Shown one piece after another: positions 1 to 5,726 of a stretch of DNA of 64,000 bases. The stretch is from NCBI GenBank assembly GCA_026398895.1, contig JAPLRZ010000042.1, forward strand, positions 1 through 64,000, read 5' to 3'. This DNA is from Methylococcales bacterium (lineage in GTDB: Bacteria > Pseudomonadota > Gammaproteobacteria > Methylococcales > Methylomonadaceae). The position numbers and the translations under genes are program-made. The notes beneath the pieces were generated by a model. The model did not search any database. It was given only the letters and a program-made list of their open reading frames with translations, and was not told where the DNA came from. Each line of letters begins with the position of its first letter. Positions within the stretch are counted from its first letter, which is position 1.

Positions 1-2
1 AA

Positions 3-104
3 GCTCGGACATTTGATAACCTTTTAATAGCTATTGGAAATGCTTTTAAAATTATTACCGTTGATAATGCACATGGATATTTTTACCATGCTAACCAATT
101 TTAA
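3..104 (+). pseudogene. IS630-type transposase C-terminal fragment
   Basis: An open frame enters from the left edge and ends at TAA 102-104, coding 33 residues that begin ARTFDNLLIAIGNAF and end in a short aromatic tail. The 'FDNLL.AIG.A' block followed by '..FxHxxxF' is the usual C-terminus of IS630-family transposases. Only the tail lies in the window, so I cannot tell whether the element is complete on the other side. No terminal inverted repeat was identified. Confidence 0.55.
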
Positions 105-302
105 TTTAAAGTAACTAATGATGATTGAAAACACTGTATAAGTATTATGACAAACTTAATTCTTAGCGTACTATTTTTCCGTTTCGTGAATTGCGAGACC
201 GTAGCTGTCTTCAGCATCCATGCTTGAAATGAAGTAACAACCTGAAACATTAATAAATTCAATACGTTTTATATCGAATTCAGGTTATTTATGGGATGGT
301 TT
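105..302. other. Intergenic, no gene seen
   Basis: No coding frame or RNA gene was recognised between the IS630 scar and the palindrome at 303. A weak relative of the dispersed 'cgtcattccagc' repeat (see 2663 and 5581) can be seen near 205-238, but it is too degenerate to call. Confidence 0.4.
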
Positions 303-328
303 GGAGTTCAAACCTAGGTTTGAACTCC
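303..328. repeat. Perfect 26-bp palindrome, possible terminator of the copC operon
   Basis: A perfect inverted repeat with arms GGAGTTCAAACCT lies 4 bp beyond the stop of the HupE-like gene. No run of T follows in the transcribed direction, so a Rho-independent terminator is only possible. Related hairpins (GGAGTCCAAA-type) occur at 2798-2819 and, degenerate, near 12310, which points to a dispersed palindrome family. Confidence 0.55.
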
Positions 329-332
329 GTGA

Positions 333-1385
333 TTAACTCAATAGTGTGCGCTCTATTAACCAATAAGCTCCCGCTAAACTGGCTAACACGGAACAAACAG
401 GGGTTAGATACGGTTCTATGGCTGGTTTTTTATGTAGCCACCAAATAATGGGCAACACGATGGTGGCAACGGTAATCTGCCCTAGCTCCACACCTAGGTT
501 AAATGAAAATAGCGGCACTAAAATTCCAGTCTCTAAAGAAGAAATGCCCATTTCGCGTAGCACAGCAGCAAAACCAAAACCATGTATTAAGCCGAAGAAA
601 AACGTCAGCCATTGTCGTCCTTTAGGATGATCGCCACGGATGATATTTTCTACACCGACATAAATAATAGTTGCGGCAATGAGTGGCTCAACAATAGTAC
701 TGGGTATATCGATTATATTCATCGCCGCCAATGCCAGAGTAATGGAATGGGCAATGGTGAAAAAAGTGATAATTTTGAGCGCGGGTAAAAAACTGCGCGT
801 GACTACCAGTAACGAAAACAAAAATAACAGGTGATCGTAGCCTGTCAAAATGTGTTCTATGCCTAACAGCAAAAAGTCGGTAAAAGTGGAGGATTTTCCA
901 ACCAAAGAACTCATGACACTGTCTTCTTGAGACAGCATTTTTTCGCTGAGATTTTTGCCCGCTTCATTTTTTACTGTCACATACTGTTTATGATCTTTGG
1001 GCAGTTTGCTTAAAAAATCAGCGCGTAACTCGCTGGGTATTTGCGCATAACGCATGGAAATATGGGCGTTATTTTGTTGATCAAAACTGACTTCACCCGC
1101 CGCGATAGGCTGAATCACTTGCCCCTCAACTATTAGTTGTACGCCTTGTTGTACCCATAGTGCAATTTTTGGCTTAGCAGCGTCTTGTTCAGCGGCGGTG
1201 ACTTCGGCATCTTGATCGCTGTCCATCGGCACAAAGGCTTCTATGTCTTGCAAAGAAAAAGTGATGCTGACATCAACGCCCTGTTCTTTGACGATGACAT
1301 CAACAGAACTCAATCCAGGATCATGCGCTAAACTGAATGGTGCGTAGGTAAGTAGAAAAATAACGGCGATTAGTCTACCGAACAT
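333..1385 (-). CDS. HupE/UreJ-like membrane protein with secreted N-terminal domain
   Basis: The product is 350 aa from the ATG at 1385, chosen because GAGGA lies just upstream and the start overlaps the previous stop (TAATG). A signal peptide ending in FSLAHD is followed by a ~150-residue extracytoplasmic region with a calcium-loop-like stretch (DSDQDAEVTAAEQD). After that come six or so membrane segments containing 'GIEHILTGYDHLLFLFSLL' and 'FFGLIHGFGFAAVL', the His-rich signature of HupE/UreJ_2 proteins. That family is linked to metal (nickel, cobalt, copper) passage. It is last in an operon with a lipoprotein and CopC, so copper handling is the likeliest role (inference). Confidence 0.75.
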   Translation of the reverse strand: MFGRLIAVIFLLTYAPFSLAHDPGLSSVDVIVKEQGVDVSITFSLQDIEAFVPMDSDQDAEVTAAEQDAAKPKIALWVQQGVQLIVEGQVIQPIAAGEVSFDQQNNAHISMRYAQIPSELRADFLSKLPKDHKQYVTVKNEAGKNLSEKMLSQEDSVMSSLVGKSSTFTDFLLLGIEHILTGYDHLLFLFSLLVVTRSFLPALKIITFFTIAHSITLALAAMNIIDIPSTIVEPLIAATIIYVGVENIIRGDHPKGRQWLTFFFGLIHGFGFAAVLREMGISSLETGILVPLFSFNLGVELGQITVATIVLPIIWWLHKKPAIEPYLTPVCSVLASLAGAYWLIERTLLS

Positions 1386-2149
1386 TAAGCATTCCTCGCG
1401 GCTTTGCGTTTTTTCCAATACCAAATAAGAGCGGTAATAATGATTAGGAATAATATAACCACGCTAACTGCCATTAACATTAAGGTCTGTTTAAATAAGC
1501 TATCACCGCCGACATGAAAGGCAACTCGCAATTTGTCTTCGTCAGAAATTGCCTCTTCGCCACCTATTATTAAAAATAAAGCGTAATAACCGTTTTTATC
1601 AAGATCAGCTTGGGCTTCAACTACGCCTTTAGAATATACCTTAGGCGCGACTTCGTTAATAGTACGCACTTCTTTAAAGTCTTCTGGGCTGCTTGATGCA
1701 AGAATTAAATTATATTCCAATGCGTTTTCTGGGTGTTTTATCAGCAATGTTAATGCGTTTTTTGAATATTTCGCCATTAATGCCAAACGCTCTATGACTC
1801 CCATATCGTCCGATTGGGTGAGTTCAAGTTCTACCACACGAATGCCAATAGGGGTTTTACGAATATCACGGTCAATTAAATCAGCGGCAAAAAATGCCTT
1901 GCCTGTCGTAGACAGTTCTTGGCAATAGGGTTTTAACAGAGCCTCACGGTCGCTGGCATCTTTTGGCGCGACGGCAGTTTTGACATAAACGCTAAAATGT
2001 ACCGCGTAAAAATCATTGGCAATCAAACAGCCAACACTATTGAGGTCAGGAATTTGTGGCTGTGTGCCGAGTTTATTTTTATCACAACCCACTAAGCTAA
2101 GCACCAGCAACAAACTCAACAACCATGTAACACAGGTTTTATTTTTCAT
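1385..2149 (-). CDS. Predicted lipoprotein with C-terminal membrane anchor
   Basis: The product is 254 aa. A lipobox-like signal peptide (LVLSLVGC, Cys22) is followed by a mixed soluble domain of ~190 residues. One transmembrane helix near residues 223-245 ends in a basic tail (WKKRKAARN). I do not recognise the domain. It lies 2 bp after copC and overlaps the HupE-like start by 1 bp, so the three genes are almost certainly co-transcribed. A partner in periplasmic copper handling is inferred from this context only. Confidence 0.6.
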   Translation of the reverse strand: MKNKTCVTWLLSLLLVLSLVGCDKNKLGTQPQIPDLNSVGCLIANDFYAVHFSVYVKTAVAPKDASDREALLKPYCQELSTTGKAFFAADLIDRDIRKTPIGIRVVELELTQSDDMGVIERLALMAKYSKNALTLLIKHPENALEYNLILASSSPEDFKEVRTINEVAPKVYSKGVVEAQADLDKNGYYALFLIIGGEEAISDEDKLRVAFHVGGDSLFKQTLMLMAVSVVILFLIIITALIWYWKKRKAARNA

Positions 2150-2151
2150 AA

Positions 2152-2535
2152 TTAAGGAGCTTTGATGGTGAATTGATATTTACCTGTGACGATATGGGTG
2201 TCAATAGATACCACACGATAACGGACAGTATAGGTATCGGGAGGTAATAAGGGCAAGGTGGTATAAAGATGGGCTGAATCAAAGGTTTCTTGCACCAAAT
2301 CTTTATTGTCAACACGCTTACCTTTGCTATCAATGACAGCGAGGGCTTTGTATTCCGTGCCGACTTTATCATCGAACCAGACATCAACTTGTTTAGGTGA
2401 TTCAGTTAAAACGGCATCTTGTTCAGGTGAAGAACGCACCATCTTAGCGTGTGCAAACGATAACGAGGGCAACATCGCCAGTGCAGCAAACAGGGCTAAG
2501 CCCCAAATTTTATTATTGTGTTGGTTATGAGTCAT
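2152..2535 (-). CDS. copC: CopC-domain periplasmic copper-binding protein
   Basis: The product is 127 aa. The signal peptide is cleaved before a mature N-terminal His (SFA-HAKMVRSSP), the usual first ligand of the CopC Cu(II) site. The family landmarks 'SSPEQDAVL', 'VDVWFDDKV' and 'YRVVSIDTHIVTGKYQFTI' follow, and the D-x-H in SIDTH supplies the remaining conserved ligands. The size is normal for a single CopC domain. It is the first gene of the operon copC-lipoprotein-HupE-like. Binding and delivery of Cu(II) in the periplasm is established for the family. Confidence 0.85.
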   Translation of the reverse strand: MTHNQHNNKIWGLALFAALAMLPSLSFAHAKMVRSSPEQDAVLTESPKQVDVWFDDKVGTEYKALAVIDSKGKRVDNKDLVQETFDSAHLYTTLPLLPPDTYTVRYRVVSIDTHIVTGKYQFTIKAP

Positions 2536-2582
2536 AAAATCTACGAGTGAAAGAGTGAACTGTCGAGCTAGTGAGGGCGGCT

Positions 2583-2588
2583 ATTATA
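2583..2588 (-). promoter_or_regulatory. copC: Candidate -10 box of the copC operon
   Basis: On the minus strand a TATAAT sits in TTATATAATAG, about 50 bp before the copC start. The matching -35 is weak, so this is a tentative sigma-70 promoter. Confidence 0.3.
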
Positions 2589-2662
2589 TAACTGATATGC
2601 AGGAATACTCAGTAAAAATGCACATGGACTTTAGGCTTACTGCCCACAGTTAAGGAGAGCAT

Positions 2663-2762
2663 CGTCATTTCGGCAGGGATTGCCGAAATCCAGAAGCCAC
2701 GGATGGCATACACTCAAACACATCCTTGTGACTGGATTCCAGCATCCCTGCTGGAATGACGG
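2663..2762. repeat. Dispersed ~100-bp repeat with inverted ends, copy A
   Basis: The element starts CGTCATTTCGGCAGGGAT and ends CTGGAATGACGG. Its reverse complement matches the copy at 5581-5694 over most of its length, including 'ATGCTGGAATCCAGTCACA', 'GGATGTGTT' and 'GCCATCC.TGGCTTCTGGATT'. The ends are inverted 'CGTCATT...AATGACG'. The two copies are in opposite orientation and enclose the second FGS target, TR, RT and HRDC gene. Confidence 0.8.
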
Positions 2763-2797
2763 ATTAACTTAATGGTGGCGGGATTTAACGGAAATCA

Positions 2798-2819
2798 AGT
2801 CCAAAACCTGTTTTGGACT
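2798..2819 (-). terminator. Hairpin after the FGS target gene
   Basis: A perfect 10-bp stem (AGTCCAAAAC / GTTTTGGACT) with a 2-base loop lies about 34 bp past the stop of the 302-aa FGS gene. It is followed on the minus strand by TTGATTT, a poor T-tract, so it is a weak terminator candidate. Confidence 0.4.
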
Positions 2820-2852
2820 CCTAACAAACAGACACACCCACTACCGAATTTC

Positions 2853-3761
2853 TCATTTGTAATCGTCCTGCCCGCTCGCATCGTCACCACTGACCGTCTG
2901 CGCTACCGCTTGCCTGTCCGTGGCGACGGTGCGGGCTTGCTTAACTGCCTCTGTTTGACCTAGGGCAAAACGGAAGCCGAAGTAGTAGGAGCGATTATCA
3001 GGCGTGCCGTAGTAACGGAAAGCAGAACGTGCGTCCCTCGCATAGTAGTGCCAAGTACCGCCGCGCAACACCCGCGACGTGCCATCAGTTGCACCTGTGG
3101 GATTAGTGACTGGTTCACTCGAATAGTCGCCATATCGATCATCGCACCATTCCCAAACATTGCCGTGCATTTCATACAAGCCCCAATCGTTTGGTGGTAG
3201 GGATTTAACAGGCACGGTTTTTTTACGATACAAGCCTTTTTCAGCGTTGTTATAAGGGTAATTTCCATCATAATTCACTTGTTCAGGGGTGATGTTGTCG
3301 CCAAAAGAAAACGGCGTTGTTGTTCCAGCTCTACAGGCATATTCCCATTCGGCTTCACTGGGTAAATAGGCGTTTAAATCGGGTAACTTGTTAAGTTCTA
3401 TTAAGAATTTTTGTATATCATCCCAACTGACTTGTTCAACAGGATTATTTAAGTCTTCTTTAAAACTAGCTGGATTTTCACCCATGACTGCTATCCATAA
3501 GGCTTGGGTACAAGCGGACTCAGCTAACCAGTAACCCTGAGTGAGTGTGACTTTATGTTGTGTTTCTCTGTCGAATCTTTCTGGTTCATCAGACGGTGAA
3601 CCCATTAAAAACCAGCCCGCCTCTATCCAACGAAAAGTTTGTTTAACCTCCTTAACAGTTAATTCCATCCATAAGCCAAACTCATCTTCACCAAAGGCAG
3701 TTGCCCACGAGGCAGGAAAAGGATGCGGGAAGTTGATGTTGGGTTTTAGATTAGGCGACAT
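2853..3761 (-). CDS. DGR target 1: FGE-sulfatase (C-type lectin fold) variable protein
   Basis: The 302-aa protein is almost entirely one formylglycine-generating-enzyme/SUMF-type domain. Landmarks in order are 'FRWIEAGWFLMGSP' (~44-57), 'VTLTQGYWLA' (~70-79), 'NNPVEQVSWDDIQ' (~105-117), 'LPSEAEWEYACRAGT' (~132-146), 'WGLYEMHGNVWEWCDD' (~192-207) and 'RVLRGGTWHYYARDARSA' then 'FGFRFALGQ' at residues ~230-270. Residues 227-268 are the DGR variable repeat VR1. About 35 residues follow the VR. It closely resembles the last third of the 904-aa protein at 5727-8441, without that protein's N-terminal domains. There is no signal peptide, so it should be cytoplasmic. In DGR biology this fold displays the hypervariable ligand-binding surface, and catalysis is not expected. 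Confidence 0.9.
   Translation of the reverse strand: MSPNLKPNINFPHPFPASWATAFGEDEFGLWMELTVKEVKQTFRWIEAGWFLMGSPSDEPERFDRETQHKVTLTQGYWLAESACTQALWIAVMGENPASFKEDLNNPVEQVSWDDIQKFLIELNKLPDLNAYLPSEAEWEYACRAGTTTPFSFGDNITPEQVNYDGNYPYNNAEKGLYRKKTVPVKSLPPNDWGLYEMHGNVWEWCDDRYGDYSSEPVTNPTGATDGTSRVLRGGTWHYYARDARSAFRYYGTPDNRSYYFGFRFALGQTEAVKQARTVATDRQAVAQTVSGDDASGQDDYK
2874..2936 (-). promoter_or_regulatory. Inverted repeat downstream of VR1
   Basis: The arms at 2874-2890 and 2920-2936 pair at 14 of 17 positions around a 29-base spacer. They begin 23 bp beyond VR1 in the coding direction. The same structure follows VR2 (5778-5846), and nothing similar follows the template repeat. In studied DGRs a DNA hairpin just after the VR promotes retrohoming, and I infer the same role here. 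Confidence 0.65.
2960..3081 (-). repeat. DGR variable repeat VR1
   Basis: These 122 bp align without gaps to the template repeat at 3908-4029. There are 18 differences. Seventeen fall on adenines of the template (coding strand), and the exception is a T-to-A change that makes Ser into Thr at the 'RGG[S/T]W' position. Template Asn codons became His, Tyr, Asp, Phe, Gly and Ser. The last 21 bases (to CCCTAG) and the first ~25 are unchanged. Confidence 0.95.
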
Positions 3762-3767
3762 AAAAAG

Positions 3768-3896
3768 CTACTCTGTTAGGTCGCCACTTTGATAGGCGTT
3801 CGTTATCACTACTAGCGTATCAAAGGGCAGTTGGTTTTTGCCATTGAACAGATATTCAACGGACAGGATGATGATTGGGTCAAACAGTGTGTTCAT
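3768..3896 (-). CDS. Small ORF between template repeat and FGS gene
   Basis: A 42-codon frame runs from the ATG at 3896 to the TAG at 3768-3770. It begins MNTLFDPIIILSVEYLF and ends 'NAYQSGDLTE'. The ATG directly follows the TGA that closes the frame running through the template repeat (TGAATG), and the stop lies 6 bp before the FGS start. No good ribosome-binding site is visible and I do not recognise the sequence. It could be a real linker peptide, the tail of an eroded gene, or chance. Confidence 0.3.
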   Translation of the reverse strand: MNTLFDPIIILSVEYLFNGKNQLPFDTLVVITNAYQSGDLTE

Positions 3897-3907
3897 TCAT
3901 GTATGAG

Positions 3908-4029
3908 CTAGGGCAAAACGGAAGCCGATGTTGTTGTTGCGATTATCAGGCGTGTTGTTGTTACGGTTAGCAGAACGTGTGTTCCTTGCATTGTTGTTCC
4001 AAGAACCGCCGCGCAACACCCGCGACGTG
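3908..4029 (-). ncRNA. DGR template repeat (TR)
   Basis: This 122-bp non-coding template lies 10 bp after the RT stop codon. Read on the minus strand it would encode [15 protein letters not shown]-type sequence with twelve Asn codons, nearly all AAC/AAT, the hallmark of a DGR template in which adenines are mutated during cDNA synthesis. It has 33 adenines, of which 23 are changed in one or both variable repeats. At the 3' (IMH-like) end the identity with both VRs stops at CCCTAG. The next ten bases agree at only six positions, while the two VRs agree with each other, as expected for IMH* versus IMH. It is probably transcribed from the HRDC-RT operon. Confidence 0.95.
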
Positions 4030-4039
4030 TTTTTAATCA

Positions 4040-5059
4040 TCACCCTGTGTCTGTTGTATAACAAGACGGATGTAATTTCAAGTTGTGTTTGCGCCAAGCC
4101 AGACTATCGGTGTGTAGAGTAACCGCATGAACGGCATCATAGCCTTGTTGTAATTTAAGGCTGTTGATTTCACCTGTTTGCCACAAGTATTCCCAACGCT
4201 GGCGTAGTTGTCGATAACGGCGTTTTTTGCGCAGGGTGAGTCTGAAGGTGGCAGGTAAAATGCGATAGCCGCAATACGTCACGCCGCGTTCACTGCGATT
4301 GATTTGAACATTGGCTTTAAGTTGTAACAATCGCTGGGTTTCAAGATAATAGCTTAATTGGTTTAAAACGTGTTTAGCGGTGGTTTTGTCATCACACCAC
4401 CACAAAGTATCATCCATGTAACGCACCACCGCCCCGACTTGCGAATGGTTAGATAAAAAACGGTCGGCACCGTCTAAATAATAATTGGCAAAATGTTGTG
4501 AAGTCAGTGAACCAATCGGTAAGCCTTTGTTAGCTGCGGTGTGATAAGAATCTATGATACGCCAGAGCAGGTTTAAAAACCCCTCGCTTTTAAAGCGTTT
4601 GCTCAATAGTTCAAATAAGATCGCGTGGTCTATGGAGGGAAAATAACGCTGTATATCGACTTTAACGAACCATGAAAAACGCCGTAAATTTTTTTGTACT
4701 TGCTGCACGGCTTTATGTACGCCTTTGTTTGGACGACAGGCATAAGTATGAGTCATTAAGCTACGTTCAAAGACGGGTTCAGCTAAATTCATGATGGCAT
4801 GATGCAATACACGGTCTTCAAAACAGGCGGCGGTAATTAAACGCAATTTAGGGTCGTGAATGTAAAATTGTCGGTAACGTCCTGCTGGGACATTGCCTTG
4901 TAAAATGGCATGACTGAGTTGTTGTAAGCTGGTATCTAACTGCGTGATGAAGTGCTGCACGTCAGGGCGATGCTGTTTACCTTTCGCTGCTTTCCAAGTC
5001 GCGGTGAGCAAATTGTCATAATCAGCAAGTTCGCTTAAGGTAATCAACTGGCGTTTCAT
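4040..5059 (-). CDS. DGR reverse transcriptase
   Basis: The 339-aa protein has the standard size for DGR RTs and no maturase or endonuclease domain. The catalytic Asp of motif A is in '[15 protein letters not shown]' (D135). Motif 4 is '[16 protein letters not shown]' (GSLTSQ 183-188), the SQ form typical of DGR RTs, where group II intron RTs have QG. The polymerase site is '[11 protein letters not shown]' (YMDD 214-217). It overlaps the HRDC gene by 4 bp and is followed 10 bp later by the TR. It copies the TR RNA with adenine-specific errors to give cDNA that replaces the VRs. All core motifs look intact. Confidence 0.95.
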   Translation of the reverse strand: MKRQLITLSELADYDNLLTATWKAAKGKQHRPDVQHFITQLDTSLQQLSHAILQGNVPAGRYRQFYIHDPKLRLITAACFEDRVLHHAIMNLAEPVFERSLMTHTYACRPNKGVHKAVQQVQKNLRRFSWFVKVDIQRYFPSIDHAILFELLSKRFKSEGFLNLLWRIIDSYHTAANKGLPIGSLTSQHFANYYLDGADRFLSNHSQVGAVVRYMDDTLWWCDDKTTAKHVLNQLSYYLETQRLLQLKANVQINRSERGVTYCGYRILPATFRLTLRKKRRYRQLRQRWEYLWQTGEINSLKLQQGYDAVHAVTLHTDSLAWRKHNLKLHPSCYTTDTG

Positions 5060-5514
5060 GATTTGGCTAAGCTGGTTTTTAGCAGATTTAAAAAGCTTGC
5101 GCCGTATTTTTCTAATCTCGCTTTGCCTATGCCTTCAATACTGGCGAGTTCCGTTTGTGTCAGAGTGCGGCGTGTCACCATTTCAGCCAGTTGTTCATTG
5201 GTGAATAAGGCATAAGCGGGTACGCCTTCCTGTTCTGCCAGCGTTTTACGCAGAGTGCGTAATTCAGCATACACGGCAAAATCCTGTTCGTTAAGAACTT
5301 CTCGATAATCAACAGAAGGACGTTTATTCGCGGCGGTGTTTGGTTTTTCCGTACTGTCTATGGTGGTGACACAAATAGACCAAAAGCTGTTATCGCCTAG
5401 GGCAACAAATTGTTTTTCCACTGCCAATATACGATGTTGCCCACAGAAAGTATTTAAGGCTTCCTGTCCAGAGTCTGGGTTTTGGGCGTGTATGTTGAAA
5501 AAATGGTATTTCAT
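5056..5514 (-). CDS. DGR accessory protein with HRDC domain
   Basis: The product is 152 aa. The N-terminal ~60 residues (AVEKQFVALGDNSFWSICV) are not a family I can name. A linker follows, then an HRDC domain at ~78-150: 'LRTLRKTLAEQEGVPAYALFTNEQLAEMV..' and 'LASIEGIGKARLEKYGASFL'. HRDC proteins stand in for Avd as the second conserved gene in many DGRs and are thought to act with the RT in nucleic-acid handling. The 4-bp overlap with the RT indicates translational coupling. Confidence 0.85.
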   Translation of the reverse strand: MKYHFFNIHAQNPDSGQEALNTFCGQHRILAVEKQFVALGDNSFWSICVTTIDSTEKPNTAANKRPSVDYREVLNEQDFAVYAELRTLRKTLAEQEGVPAYALFTNEQLAEMVTRRTLTQTELASIEGIGKARLEKYGASFLNLLKTSLAKS

Positions 5515-5580
5515 AAAGTGTCTTTTGTTACTTAAGCTGAGTTCGGGATAAAACCCATTGAATCGATTAGAGTTTCAGAG

Positions 5581-5694
5581 CGTCATTCCAGCATGGATGC
5601 TGGAATCCAGTCACAGGGATGTGTTCGAGTGTAAGCCATCCTTGGCTTCTGGATTGCGGCGAACCCTCGCTATGCTCTCCCTGCCGCAATGACG
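5581..5694. repeat. Dispersed ~100-bp repeat with inverted ends, copy B
   Basis: This is the inverted counterpart of the copy at 2663-2762. It starts CGTCATTCCAGCATGGATG, ends CTGCCGCAATGACG and has ~14 bp extra near its right part. It fills the gap between the 904-aa target gene and the HRDC gene. It has no coding capacity, and its mobile status is unknown (MITE-like). Confidence 0.8.
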
Positions 5695-5726
5695 TATCTT
5701 ACACATCCAAATTTATTGTCATTAGC

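Noticed and set aside
2663-2762. Dispersed repeat as a CRISPR unit
   Set aside because: Only two inverted copies 3 kb apart, with no spacer structure.
3897-4097. Frame through the template repeat as a protein-coding gene
   Set aside because: It has no N-terminal part of an FGS domain, overlaps the RT end, and its Asn-rich sequence is explained by its role as template.
4040-5059. Reverse transcriptase as a group II intron, retron or CRISPR-associated RT
   Set aside because: There is no maturase/endonuclease domain, no msr/msd, no cas genes, and motif 4 is the SQ form with an adjacent TR.
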